Part shown: piece after piece, positions 24,590 through 32,995 of the stretch
Layout of the letters: each line of letters opens with the position of its first letter
Position numbering within the stretch: position 1 is the first letter of the stretch
Assembly: GCA_046538735.1 (NCBI GenBank)
Contig: JBKHII010000005.1
Location: 1 to 64,000, forward strand
Direction: 5' to 3'
DNA: 64,000 nucleotides
Source of the DNA: SLST01 sp046538735
GTDB taxonomy: Bacteria > Spirochaetota > Spirochaetia > DSM-27196 > SLST01
Position numbers and translations under genes: made by a program
Notes under the pieces: generated by a model
What the model was told of the DNA's origin: nothing
The model's database searches: none
What the model saw: the letters and a program-made list of their open reading frames with translations, nothing else

Positions 24590-26999
24590 TGCCGCCCTCG
24601 ATGTCCAGCAGCTCGTAGATGAGAAGCGGCTTCTGCTTCCCCTTCACCCGGATGAGATCGAGCTCTCGACCGACGGCCCGGTCCCGGATCTCATTCCAGG
24701 TGTTCTCGCTCACGATGACGTTCGTACCGTATTGCTTGTTGATTCCCTCGAGCCTCGCGCCGGTATTCACCTGGTCGCCGGCGAGCGTGTAGTTGAGCCG
24801 TCCGGCGCTGCCCATGTTGCCCACCGTCATCAGGCCGCTGTTCACGCCGATTCCGATGTTGAGCGGCTTGGGAGGCAGGAACGCCCACTCGGGATCGTGA
24901 TCGCGGAGGTACGCCATGCGCTCGTTGAACTCGTGGAGTACCTCCATCTGGCGAAGCGCGCACTTGCAGGCCAGAATCCGGTGATCCTTCTGCGGCAACG
25001 GCGCCCCCCAGAAGCACATGATCTCGTCGCCAACGTACTTGTCCAGCGTTCCGTTGTACTCAAGGATGACGTCGGTCATTGCCGTGAGGTACTCATTGAG
25101 GTACTTGATGAGCTGCTGAGATGTCAGGTTCTCGGACATATCGGTGAATCCGCGGATGTCCGAGAAGAGGACGGTGATCTCCTGCTCAACGCCGCCGAGT
25201 ACCGGCGGTGTGTCGATGAGCGTGTCTACGACTTGCGGAGACACGTACTTACCGAACGTCTCGGTGATGAGCCGCTTCTCCTTGCCTTCGGTGAGCACCC
25301 GGTAGACGACCACGCTCACGAAGGTCAGAAGCATTGCGAGCGCGGGCGTCGAGAAGTTCACGATGAGCGCCTGGGTGTCAAAGATGAAGGTCGTTACCAG
25401 GAAGAAGACAAAGATACCGAAGAGCGTTGCGATGAAGGGCCAGAGCGGGTTGCGAAGCAGGCCCGCGGTGATCGCCGCGAGAAGGACGGTCCCGATCAGG
25501 ATCGAGAGGTCGATCCAGTAGGGCACCGGGCGCAGGAATTGATCCATGATGATCGTGTTGAGCGCGTTCGCGTGGATCTCCACGCCGTACATCAACCCGA
25601 TCGGTGTGAGCTTCTCGTCCTCCGCCATCCCCTGCGAAAAGGGACCGACCATGAGGATCTTGTTGTCCGCCGCGCGCGTGGGCCGCCAGGTCGCGGGGTC
25701 GGGTCCTGCGACGCCACGAGCCGTATAGGCGGCGTACGATCGGATCGGAAAGGTCTGATGTCCGTCTCGCGACGGGCTCGAACGAGGACCCATGAAGTTG
25801 ATGATCATCTCACCGTCTTCGTTGATCGGGATGACGATGTCTTCCACGAGGCGATACTCGGCCTCGCGAACAATCTCGCCGGTCTCGTTGATCTCGGCGA
25901 AGCGTTCGGGGATGTAGTACGGACCCGACTGATCGGTCTCGGGATCGTACGCCTCAACATCCGGGATCGTGATGTGCTCGCCGAGGACGATTTCGAGATC
26001 GCTGAACTCCTTGTTGAAGTACTCGAGCGCGAGCGACAGCGTGATGCTCGGGATGAACTGATCCCGGAATTTCCGGACCACGTAGTAGGAGTCGTCGAAC
26101 TCACCGTCGTTGTCCGTGTCCACGAGCGCGCGGGGAGCATTGCCCTCCATCGCGCGCTCGAGCCGAACGAGCGATTCTTCGGTCACGGGGTACTCGATAT
26201 GGTGGTAGCTTCCGTCTCGGTCCATCCAGGCGAGTCGTTCGAACGACTCCGTATCGATGACCGTGGACGGTGAGAGCTCCTCGAGCCGGATCTCGTCCAC
26301 GAGCCGCGAGACCTTGGCGATCAGCGGCTGTCGCCGGAAGACGGAATCCCAGTCCTGGTCGAAGTTGGCGTGTCCGTACCCCGCAGCCGTCCTGCCGTAC
26401 GGCTGGAGCGGCGGCTCAATGCCGAAGTAAGCGCGCATCCTCTCCCAGTCGCCCTCGATTTGGGTGATCTCTCCCACATGGTCGAAGAGCGCTTCGTGTC
26501 GTGCGAAGTACTCGTCCTCGGCGGTTGGCGGTGGGAACTCGTTCGCGAGCACCGTCTCGATGAAGACCCGCCCGCTGCCCTGCATCGCCTCGATCATCAT
26601 CGCGTCGCTGTAGGCGTTGTCGGACGGCTCCACGAAAAAGAAGTCGAGGAAGAGCGCGCGCTCACGGTTCGTTTGGTCCGATATGCGTGCGAACGAGTTG
26701 ATGAGATCTGCGTGCCGCCATCGCGGCCACGGCCAGCGGCCGAACTGATTGAGGCTGTTCGTGTCTACGGCGATGATCTCGATGTCCCGACTGATCGAGG
26801 GATTGAGCGCCTGGTAGACGACGCCTTCCTGGTCGCGACGCCCACGGAACGCCTGCTTCAGTGTGAAGTGTGCGGTGAGGAGCTTGCGCTCCAGTCGTAT
26901 CGGCACCTGCGTCGTGAAGTTCAGAAGAAGGAAAACGCCGATCACCAAGGCTCCGATGATCAGCGCGAAATAGCGGGTTTTCAGGATACTCGCAGCCAC
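24540..26999 (-). CDS. CHASE2-domain class III adenylate/guanylate cyclase
   Basis: 819 residues, GTG start. Membrane helix at ~10-27, a ~450-residue periplasmic CHASE2 sensor domain (IEIIAVDTNSLNQFGRWPWPR opening, ILMVGPFSQGMAED, YGVEIHANALNTIIMDQFLR closing), three helices at ~496-565, then a cytoplasmic class III cyclase domain. Metal Asp614 (LFSDIRGFTD) and Asp658 (KYVGDEIMCFWG), Lys654, Thr738 at the purine-selecting position (NYTLAGD), Asn745 and Arg749 are present, so it should be active; Thr at that site is typical of class IIIb cyclases. Inserted within CHASE2 is DTDNDGEFDD (294-303), a calcium-loop-like motif. Likely converts an envelope signal into cAMP. Confidence 0.95.
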   Translation of the reverse strand: MAASILKTRYFALIIGALVIGVFLLLNFTTQVPIRLERKLLTAHFTLKQAFRGRRDQEGVVYQALNPSISRDIEIIAVDTNSLNQFGRWPWPRWRHADLINSFARISDQTNRERALFLDFFFVEPSDNAYSDAMMIEAMQGSGRVFIETVLANEFPPPTAEDEYFARHEALFDHVGEITQIEGDWERMRAYFGIEPPLQPYGRTAAGYGHANFDQDWDSVFRRQPLIAKVSRLVDEIRLEELSPSTVIDTESFERLAWMDRDGSYHHIEYPVTEESLVRLERAMEGNAPRALVDTDNDGEFDDSYYVVRKFRDQFIPSITLSLALEYFNKEFSDLEIVLGEHITIPDVEAYDPETDQSGPYYIPERFAEINETGEIVREAEYRLVEDIVIPINEDGEMIINFMGPRSSPSRDGHQTFPIRSYAAYTARGVAGPDPATWRPTRAADNKILMVGPFSQGMAEDEKLTPIGLMYGVEIHANALNTIIMDQFLRPVPYWIDLSILIGTVLLAAITAGLLRNPLWPFIATLFGIFVFFLVTTFIFDTQALIVNFSTPALAMLLTFVSVVVYRVLTEGKEKRLITETFGKYVSPQVVDTLIDTPPVLGGVEQEITVLFSDIRGFTDMSENLTSQQLIKYLNEYLTAMTDVILEYNGTLDKYVGDEIMCFWGAPLPQKDHRILACKCALRQMEVLHEFNERMAYLRDHDPEWAFLPPKPLNIGIGVNSGLMTVGNMGSAGRLNYTLAGDQVNTGARLEGINKQYGTNVIVSENTWNEIRDRAVGRELDLIRVKGKQKPLLIYELLDIEGGIAPTEAELEYDTPQTR

Positions 27000-27026
27000 G
27001 TACGCCCCCTGAGGATGCGGGTCGGG

Positions 27027-27737
27027 CTATTCGCCGATTCGCCCCTCAACAGTCAGCGTGATTATACGGTTGCGGGCAAGGTTTGTCCAACTGCTTGCGG
27101 GATAATCGTCTACGAGTGTACGGTACGCTTCGGCGGCCTCCGCGACGTTATCTGTGCCTTCGAGTATCCGGCCGATCGAAAAGAGCGCCCGGGGTACCTC
27201 CGCGCTCTGCTCCGCGTAGTCATGCACGATGCGACGATGGAGCTCCAGTGCGCCGTCCGCGTTTCCCGCCTCCTCGGCCGCAACCGCCGCGTCCATGAGC
27301 GAGACCGGAGCGAGGTACGTCTCCGGGAAGAGATCGGCCACCTCTACGTAGCGATCCGACGCTTCCTGCCATCGTTCGAGCTGGGCGAGTGCGCGTGCAT
27401 CGATGATGCGGGCACGAGCGGCCGCGTAGGTTCGCGGGTAGTCGTCGATGAGTTGTTCCAGCTCGGCCGAGAGTGCGTCGTACGCCTCGGGCTGCTCCGC
27501 GTCTTCGAGCGCGAGCCAGTCGTCGAACTCATCCTGCAGATCCTCCACGGTGGTCAGCGCGGCCTCGTTTCGGTTGCTCTGCACGGTGAGCACGACGATG
27601 AGCGCTACGACCGCAACGGCGATGACGGCGATGGCAACGAGCATCGTCGTTCGGTGCCTCGCGAGAAAGTTCATGACGACCGTCGCGGGCCGGCGTTCAG
27701 GCGATTCGGCGGTCGCCTCCTTGTGAAGGTGCTTCAT
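27027..27737 (-). CDS. Membrane-anchored tetratricopeptide-like protein (YfgM/PF09976-like)
   Basis: 236 residues. A cytoplasmic N-terminus, one helix (MLVAIAVIAVAVVALIVVLTV, ~32-52), then helical repeats: DDYPRTYAAARARIIDARALAQLERWQEAS, ERWQEASDRYVEVADLFPETY, ALFSIGRILEGTDNVAEAAEAYR. Similar in plan to YfgM, a SecYEG-associated envelope chaperone, and to ancillary TPR proteins of spirochaetes. GAGGAG precedes the ATG as a strong Shine-Dalgarno. It lies 10 bases after the sigma54-type regulator and 27 before the cyclase gene on the same strand, so it is probably in the same transcript. Confidence 0.82.
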   Translation of the reverse strand: MKHLHKEATAESPERRPATVVMNFLARHRTTMLVAIAVIAVAVVALIVVLTVQSNRNEAALTTVEDLQDEFDDWLALEDAEQPEAYDALSAELEQLIDDYPRTYAAARARIIDARALAQLERWQEASDRYVEVADLFPETYLAPVSLMDAAVAAEEAGNADGALELHRRIVHDYAEQSAEVPRALFSIGRILEGTDNVAEAAEAYRTLVDDYPASSWTNLARNRIITLTVEGRIGE

Positions 27738-27747
27738 TCATTGCTCC

Positions 27748-29256
27748 TCAGCGGGTGATATCGAGTTCCTTGATCAACCGGGAGAGATAGGTTCGTTGAA
27801 TGCCAAGAACCTTGGCAGTTTCGGTCTGATTCCAGCCGTGGGTGCGGAGCGCGCTCTCGATGAAGTGCCTCTTGAAGAGCGTTGTCGCTTCCTTCAACGG
27901 ACGTTCGGCGTAGTGGTCCTCGCCCACTGCATCGCCGGTCTGGAGAATCAGGTCGCTCGGCGTGATGTGATCGCCGTTGCAGATGACCACGGCTCGCTCG
28001 ATCGCATTCTCGAGCTCACGGACGTTGCCCGGCCACGTGTACGAGAGCAGCGCTTCCATCGCCTGGTCGGTGAAGCCTCGGACGGTCTTCTTCGTCTCGC
28101 GACGGAACCGTTGCAGGAAGAAGTGCGCGAGCTCGGGGATGTCCTCCTGGCGCTGGCGCAGCGGTGGAATGTGAAGCGGGAGGACATTGAGCCGGTAGTA
28201 GAGGTCGTTTCGGAAGCTCCCCTGCTCCACCGCCTGCTCGATGTCGCGGTTGGTCGCGGCGATGATCCGGACGTCCACGGTCACCGGCTCGCTCGAGCCG
28301 AGGCGCTCGAAGGTGCGCTGCTGGATCACGCGGAGCATCTTCGCCTGGATGGTCAGCGGCAGCTCGGCGATCTCGTCCAGGAAGATGGTTCCGCCGTCGG
28401 CGAGCTCGAAGCGGCCGCGACGGTTGCTGCTTGCGTCCGTGAAGGCTCCCTTCACGTGCCCGAAGAGCTCGCTCTCGAGGAGCGGCTCGGGAAGCGCGGC
28501 GCAGTTGACGCGAACGAGCGATTTGCTCGCGCGCTTGCTCTGCAGGTGGATCTGCTCGGCGAAGAGCTCCTTGCCCACCCCGCTCTCTCCAAGGATCAGC
28601 ACCGAGCTGTCCGTTTGAGCTACCCGCGACACGAGGTCGAGCTTCTCCTTGATCGCTCTGCTCGAGCCCACGAAGGTGTGGTACCCGCGGTCGGTGACGA
28701 TCTGGTCCTGGAGGCTCGTGATTTCGGCGCGGACCTGTTCGAACGATTTCGCGTTCTGGATTGCGAGCGCAGCCTGGTTGGCGAAGATCTCGAGCCAGAG
28801 GCGGTCCTCCTCGTCGAAGTCCTTGCCGTCGCGCTTGTTGAGTATCTCTATGACGCCCACGCACTTGTTTCGGATGCGCATTGGCACGGCAAGGATCTGC
28901 TGCGTGGTGTAGCCGACTTTCTTGCTGATATCGCCGAAGTAGCGGGGGTCCTGGCTGACGTCGTTCACGATGAGCGACCGGTTGTGCTCGAACACCCAGC
29001 CGGCGATACCCTCGCCCTTGTTGAGCGTCATCTTCTGCACATCCTCGCCCTTGGATCCAAGCGCGATCTCGAAGTAGAGGCTCTCGTTGTCCGGACCCAC
29101 GAGCAGGAGCGAGCTCGCCTCGCCCTCGGTGAGCCGCGTTGCCGACTCGAGAATCCGGGTCAGCAGCGTTCGCGACTCAGAGTAGTCCGAGTTGATGAGC
29201 GCATTCAATTCGATGAGCGTGTCGAACTTCTGCGGGTCAACCGGGCTCTTGAACAT
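27748..29256 (-). CDS. Sigma54-dependent transcriptional activator with GAF sensor (FhlA/NifA type)
   Basis: 502 residues: GAF domain (~15-170, with GEGIAGWVFEHNRSLIVNDV), AAA+ domain (~195-420) and C-terminal Fis-type helix-turn-helix (NQTETAKVLGIQRTYLSRLIKEL). Walker A GESGVGKE (223-230), Walker B IFLDEIAEL (Asp294, Glu295), Arg-rich LNVLPLHIPPLRQR. The sigma54-contact loop reads GAFTDA (270-275) rather than GAFTGA. It should remodel sigma54-RNA polymerase at -24/-12 promoters in response to a small-molecule or redox signal sensed by GAF. No such promoter was found here. Followed by the TPR and cyclase genes on the same strand, which it may regulate. Confidence 0.93.
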   Translation of the reverse strand: MFKSPVDPQKFDTLIELNALINSDYSESRTLLTRILESATRLTEGEASSLLLVGPDNESLYFEIALGSKGEDVQKMTLNKGEGIAGWVFEHNRSLIVNDVSQDPRYFGDISKKVGYTTQQILAVPMRIRNKCVGVIEILNKRDGKDFDEEDRLWLEIFANQAALAIQNAKSFEQVRAEITSLQDQIVTDRGYHTFVGSSRAIKEKLDLVSRVAQTDSSVLILGESGVGKELFAEQIHLQSKRASKSLVRVNCAALPEPLLESELFGHVKGAFTDASSNRRGRFELADGGTIFLDEIAELPLTIQAKMLRVIQQRTFERLGSSEPVTVDVRIIAATNRDIEQAVEQGSFRNDLYYRLNVLPLHIPPLRQRQEDIPELAHFFLQRFRRETKKTVRGFTDQAMEALLSYTWPGNVRELENAIERAVVICNGDHITPSDLILQTGDAVGEDHYAERPLKEATTLFKRHFIESALRTHGWNQTETAKVLGIQRTYLSRLIKELDITR

Positions 29257-29280
29257 GGTCGCGAGGCCGACCGGCGGCGC

Positions 29281-29316
29281 TCCTCGCGCTCAGTCCTTCA
29301 CGGGCGAGCGCGAGGA
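29281..29316. terminator. Strong hairpin downstream of rpsA
   Basis: Perfect 11-bp inverted repeat TCCTCGCGCTC (29281-29291) and GAGCGCGAGGA (29306-29316) with a 14-base loop, 9 bases past the rpsA stop on the minus strand and 25 bases before the sigma54 regulator. It lacks a U-tract, so it is more likely a processing or mRNA-stability element, or a pausing/Rho-assisted terminator, than a classical intrinsic terminator. Confidence 0.55.
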
Positions 29317-29324
29317 CGACCCGT

Positions 29325-31034
29325 TCAGCCGTTCTCCTTGTCCTTGAGGATGTCGCCGAGTGTGAAGGTGGAGCCGTCTTCTTCCCCGATGTACTTCTGC
29401 ATCTCATGCCGCTGTTCCTGGCGCGCGAGCTCGCGGACCGAGAGCGACAGTCGCTGCCGACCGGGGTTGATTTCCGTCACGACCGCTCGGATCTGGTCAC
29501 CAACGTTGATCTTCTCAACGGCCTTCTCGAACGGCATCTCGCGCGGATCGGCAAGCTGCGACTTGTTGATCAGCCCCTCTACACCGCCCTGGACGCGGAC
29601 GAAGACGCCGAAGTCCGTGATGCTGGTGACCTCGCCCTCGATGATGCTCCGTTCGGGGTACGCCTTGTTCAGGCTGTCCCACGGGTCTTCTGAGAGCTGC
29701 TTGATGCCGAGCCGGATGTTGTGGTGCTCGGGATCGGTCTGGATCACGATGCACTCGATCTCCTGGCCCTCCTCGAGCGCGGCGCTCGGGTGCTTGTAGC
29801 GCTTGGTCCACGAGATGTCGTCCACGTGGAGGAAACCGTCGATCCCCTCCTCCAGCTCCACAAAGGCTCCCGCGTTGGTGAGCTTCTTCACCGTGCGAGT
29901 GAGGCGCATGCCTTCCGGGTACTTCGCCTGCATCGTCTCCCACGGATTGGGGAGGACCTGCTTGAGCCCGAGCGACACACGGCCGGCCGGCACGTCGTAA
30001 TCGAGGATCTTCGTCTCGACCTCGTCCCCGACCTTCAGCAGCTCCTTCGGGTGGTTGATTCGCTTCACCCACGAGAGCTCGGAGATGTGTGCGAGCCCTT
30101 CAATTCCCTCTTCGAGCTCGATGAACGCACCAAAGTCGGTGAGCTTGGTGACCTTGCCCTTCACGACCATGTCCGTGTTGTACTTCTCCTCGAAGTGATT
30201 CCACGGATCCTCGGTGAGATGCTTGAGGCTGAGGTTGATCTTCTGGTTCTCGTGATCCATCCGGATCACCTTGAGCGCGAGTTTCTGACCGCGCTTCACA
30301 TAGTCCTTGGGCCGGTTGACGTGACCCCAGCTCATGTCGTTGATGTGGAGCAGGCCGTCGAATCCGCCCAGGTCCACGAATGCACCGAAGGAGGTGAAGC
30401 TCTTGACGGTGCCCTCAACGACGTCGCCGATCTCCACGTGCTCGAAGAACTCGGTCTTCCGCTTGGAGGATTCTTCCTCGATGTAGTCGCGGCGCGAGAG
30501 CACGATGTTCACGCGGTTATCGCTGTAGACGCGCTCAACGTAGAACTTGCTCTTCAGGCCCACGTACTCATCCGGATTGTCCACGCGACGCACGTCCATT
30601 TTGGAGATGGGGTTGAACGCGCGCAGGTTGTGACCCAGATTGATCTCGAACCCGCCCTTGATGGCCCTCGCTACCGTTCCTTCGACCGGTCTTCGTTCAT
30701 TGAATGCATCCTTGAGCTCTTTCCAGAAGCGCTTCTCGTCTGCCTTGCGCTTCGACACAACGACACCGCCGCCAAGCGTCTCCTTGTTGAGCAAGACGAC
30801 TTCGACGGTGTCACCTACCTGAGGTGACTCATCGAACTCCTCGGTAGGGACTCTGCCTTCCGACTTGTAACCGATATCGACGAATGTAGTTTCGGGGCCA
30901 GTCTGAATTACAGTTCCTTCAATCAGCTGTCCTACCTCGAGTTCTTCCAACGGCTGGAGGTACTGCTCTTGAAGTGCCTCCTGCAGCTGCTGGTGCGCAG
31001 AGGTATCGCCGTTTTGTACGTCCCTGTCTGTCAT
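29325..31034 (-). CDS. rpsA: 30S ribosomal protein S1
   Basis: 569 residues with six S1 (OB-fold) repeats, each opening with variants of GxxxxGxV and ending with GLxHISxLSW-type strands (for example GVEGLINKSQLAD, GLLHINDMSWGH, GIEGLAHISELSWVKR, GIDGFLHVDDISWTKR). It binds mRNA near the ribosome standby site and helps initiate translation on structured or weak Shine-Dalgarno leaders, relevant because several genes here appear to lack Shine-Dalgarno sites. The start overlaps the cmk stop (ATGA at 31031-31034), the widespread cmk-rpsA arrangement. The N-terminal extension is acidic and Gln-rich. Confidence 0.97.
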   Translation of the reverse strand: MTDRDVQNGDTSAHQQLQEALQEQYLQPLEELEVGQLIEGTVIQTGPETTFVDIGYKSEGRVPTEEFDESPQVGDTVEVVLLNKETLGGGVVVSKRKADEKRFWKELKDAFNERRPVEGTVARAIKGGFEINLGHNLRAFNPISKMDVRRVDNPDEYVGLKSKFYVERVYSDNRVNIVLSRRDYIEEESSKRKTEFFEHVEIGDVVEGTVKSFTSFGAFVDLGGFDGLLHINDMSWGHVNRPKDYVKRGQKLALKVIRMDHENQKINLSLKHLTEDPWNHFEEKYNTDMVVKGKVTKLTDFGAFIELEEGIEGLAHISELSWVKRINHPKELLKVGDEVETKILDYDVPAGRVSLGLKQVLPNPWETMQAKYPEGMRLTRTVKKLTNAGAFVELEEGIDGFLHVDDISWTKRYKHPSAALEEGQEIECIVIQTDPEHHNIRLGIKQLSEDPWDSLNKAYPERSIIEGEVTSITDFGVFVRVQGGVEGLINKSQLADPREMPFEKAVEKINVGDQIRAVVTEINPGRQRLSLSVRELARQEQRHEMQKYIGEEDGSTFTLGDILKDKENG

Positions 31035-31702
31035 GACTGCCCTAATGCTCCTGTTGATGTGTTGTCTTTTGCTGAGAGAATAGCGTTCAACACAATGTCA
31101 CAAACCTGATCTATCGTCAAGTGTGAGGTATCAATGTACAATGCGCCGGGGTCCAACTTCAAGCGCCCCACGGTCTTTGTCGTGTCGATTCGGTCTCGCT
31201 CGGCAATCCGGCGGCGCACCTCTTCGAGCGGGACCGTTTCGTTCAGGTCTTCATATCGACGTTGGGCTCGCGAGTCGATACTCGCGTCCAGGTAGATCTT
31301 CACGTCCGCATCCGGGAAGACGACCGTGGTCATGTCGCGGCCCTCGGCGATCACGTCCCGTCCGGCGGAGATGCGCCTCAGGTGCGAGTTGACGACTTCG
31401 CGGACGGAGGGTGAGGACGAGATCTCCGCCACGTGCGCATCCACCCGTTCGTCCCGGAGCTCGGTGCGGATTCGCTTGCCGTTCAGAACGATTCCGCGAT
31501 GCCAGACGTCCAAGTCGAGGCCGCGGGCGGCCTCCGTTACCTTCGTAGTGTCGTCCGGGTCGATCCCGTGCCCGAGTACGTGCCACGCGATGGCGCGGTA
31601 GAAGTTGCCGGAGTTCAGGTAGAAGAGATCCGCTTTCTCGGCCACGCGTTGAGCGATCGTCGATTTGCCCGTTCCTGCCGGGCCGTCGATCGCTACCGTC
31701 AC
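31031..31702 (-). CDS. cmk: Cytidylate kinase
   Basis: 223 residues, GTG start overlapping the rluB stop. Phosphorylates CMP/dCMP to the diphosphate. The P-loop is GPAGTGKST (residues 7-15), FYLNSGNFYRAIAWH binds the base, and RDMTTVVFPDADVKIYLDAS plus RRYEDLNE form the CMP-binding/lid parts (the usual GRDIGT is EGRDMTTVV). GRLKLDPGALYIDTSHL near the C-terminus is characteristic. It translationally couples to rpsA. Confidence 0.95.
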   Translation of the reverse strand: MTVAIDGPAGTGKSTIAQRVAEKADLFYLNSGNFYRAIAWHVLGHGIDPDDTTKVTEAARGLDLDVWHRGIVLNGKRIRTELRDERVDAHVAEISSSPSVREVVNSHLRRISAGRDVIAEGRDMTTVVFPDADVKIYLDASIDSRAQRRYEDLNETVPLEEVRRRIAERDRIDTTKTVGRLKLDPGALYIDTSHLTIDQVCDIVLNAILSAKDNTSTGALGQS

Positions 31703-32466
31703 CGGTCCCTTCCTTCGTCTCTCCGGTCCGAGCGTGCCCCGCGTGCGTTCTGGAAGAACCAGTCGACTTCCTTCTGCGCCAGCGGTCGGTACTGCCCGGA
31801 TGGTATGCCCTTGATCTGGACGGTCCCGATCCGGATGCGGTGAATCTTGCGGACGCCGATCTTCCAGTGCGCGAAGACGCGTCTGATCTCGCGGTTCTTC
31901 CCCTCAACGAGCGTCAGGCGGACGATTCGCGGTGTCTTGTAGCGGTACGATTCCAGACGGTACGTCTCGCCGTCCACGACGATCCCATCCTGATACGCCT
32001 TGAGGAGCTCTTCCGGCACGGGCTTCTGCAGATCAACGCGATATTCCTTCTCGATCCGGTTGGATGGATGGCTCACCGCCTTCGCAAACTCCCCGTCGTT
32101 GGTGAAGAAGATCAGACCGGACGAGAGAAAGTCGAGCCGCCCCACGCTGAACAGCCGCTCGGTGAAGTGCGGTTCGAGCAGCGATACCGCGAGGTCCCTG
32201 CCCTCCGGGTCGCTCGTGGAGCAGAGGTATCGGCGGGGCTTGTTGAGCGCAACGTAGATGTGGCGCTGCTCGAGCTTGATGCGCTTGCCGTTGACTCGGA
32301 CCTCATCGTTGTCCGGGACGACCTTCGTCCCGAGCTGCGTGACAACTTCTCCGTTAACGGTGACCGCGCCGCTCTCGATCAGACGCTCGCTCGCACGGCG
32401 CGAGGCGATGCCGGCACGCGCCATGTAGAGCTGAAGCCTGATCGGTTCATTCCTCTTCGTCGTCAC
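31699..32466 (-). CDS. rluB: Pseudouridine synthase, RluB/RsuA family
   Basis: 255 residues, GTG start. An N-terminal S4 RNA-binding domain (RLQLYMARAGIASRRASERLIESG) is followed by the RsuA/RluB catalytic domain with the nucleophilic Asp in GRLDFLSSGLIFFTNDG. EKEYRVDL, VRLTLVEGKNREIRRVF and the final KIHRIRIGTVQ segments fit 23S rRNA pseudouridine-2605 synthases. It overlaps scpB by 20 bases upstream and the cmk start by 4 bases downstream. The choice of RluB over RsuA/RluE is by resemblance only. Confidence 0.88.
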   Translation of the reverse strand: MTTKRNEPIRLQLYMARAGIASRRASERLIESGAVTVNGEVVTQLGTKVVPDNDEVRVNGKRIKLEQRHIYVALNKPRRYLCSTSDPEGRDLAVSLLEPHFTERLFSVGRLDFLSSGLIFFTNDGEFAKAVSHPSNRIEKEYRVDLQKPVPEELLKAYQDGIVVDGETYRLESYRYKTPRIVRLTLVEGKNREIRRVFAHWKIGVRKIHRIRIGTVQIKGIPSGQYRPLAQKEVDWFFQNARGARSDRRDEGRDR

Positions 32467-32995
32467 GGGCGAACCTCATCTGGTCTGCTTCGTCGAGCTT
32501 GGGCAACTCGGCGATGCTGGAAAGGCGGAAGAGCTTGAGGAACTCCTTCGTCGTGCCGTATTGGATCGGTTTTCCGGGTGCGTCCTTGCGACCAACCTCT
32601 TTGATCAGGCCCCGGTTGAGGAGAAGGCGCATCATGCCGTCCGCGTTCACGCCTCGCAGGTTCTCGATCTCGCCGCGCGTGATCGGCTGCGAGTAGGCGA
32701 CAATCGAAAGCGTTTCCATCGCCGCGCGCGAGAGCCTCGCGTCGTTCTTCTTGCCGTAGCGTTCGCGGAGCGCCGGAGCGAGCTCCTGTTTCGGTGACAG
32801 CGTGTATCCGTCTGCGATCTCGGTCAGTTCGAGACCATGATCGGGTGTCGCGAGCGTTTCTTTCAGCTGGGCGAGCGCGTTGAGCACGACGTCCTTCGAG
32901 AGCCCGCTGATGCGCTCGAGCGAACGAAGATCGACCGGCTCGACCTCCAGGTAGAGAATCGCTTCCATGAGCGCGACCTCGGTTTCGAGCTTCAC
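32447..32995 (-). CDS. scpB: SMC-associated kleisin-binding protein ScpB
   Basis: 182 residues, GTG start overlapping the scpA stop (GTGA). Two winged-helix domains: the first ends at LTEIADGYTLSPKQELAPALRERYG, the second contains LSRAAMETLSIVAYSQPITRGEIENLRGV, a ScpB signature. It dimerises and binds ScpA and the SMC head, so it organises and segregates the chromosome. The scpA-scpB order is conserved. Confidence 0.96.
   Translation of the reverse strand: MKLETEVALMEAILYLEVEPVDLRSLERISGLSKDVVLNALAQLKETLATPDHGLELTEIADGYTLSPKQELAPALRERYGKKNDARLSRAAMETLSIVAYSQPITRGEIENLRGVNADGMMRLLLNRGLIKEVGRKDAPGKPIQYGTTKEFLKLFRLSSIAELPKLDEADQMRFARDDEEE

Noticed and set aside
24537..26273. 578-codon plus-strand frame opposite the cyclase
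   Set aside because: Shadow frame; the minus strand carries intact CHASE2 and cyclase motifs.
28861..28910. Possible sigma54 -24/-12 site (TGGCACG then TGC) within the activator gene
   Set aside because: The spacing between GG and GC does not match TGGCACN5TTGC and it lies inside coding sequence.
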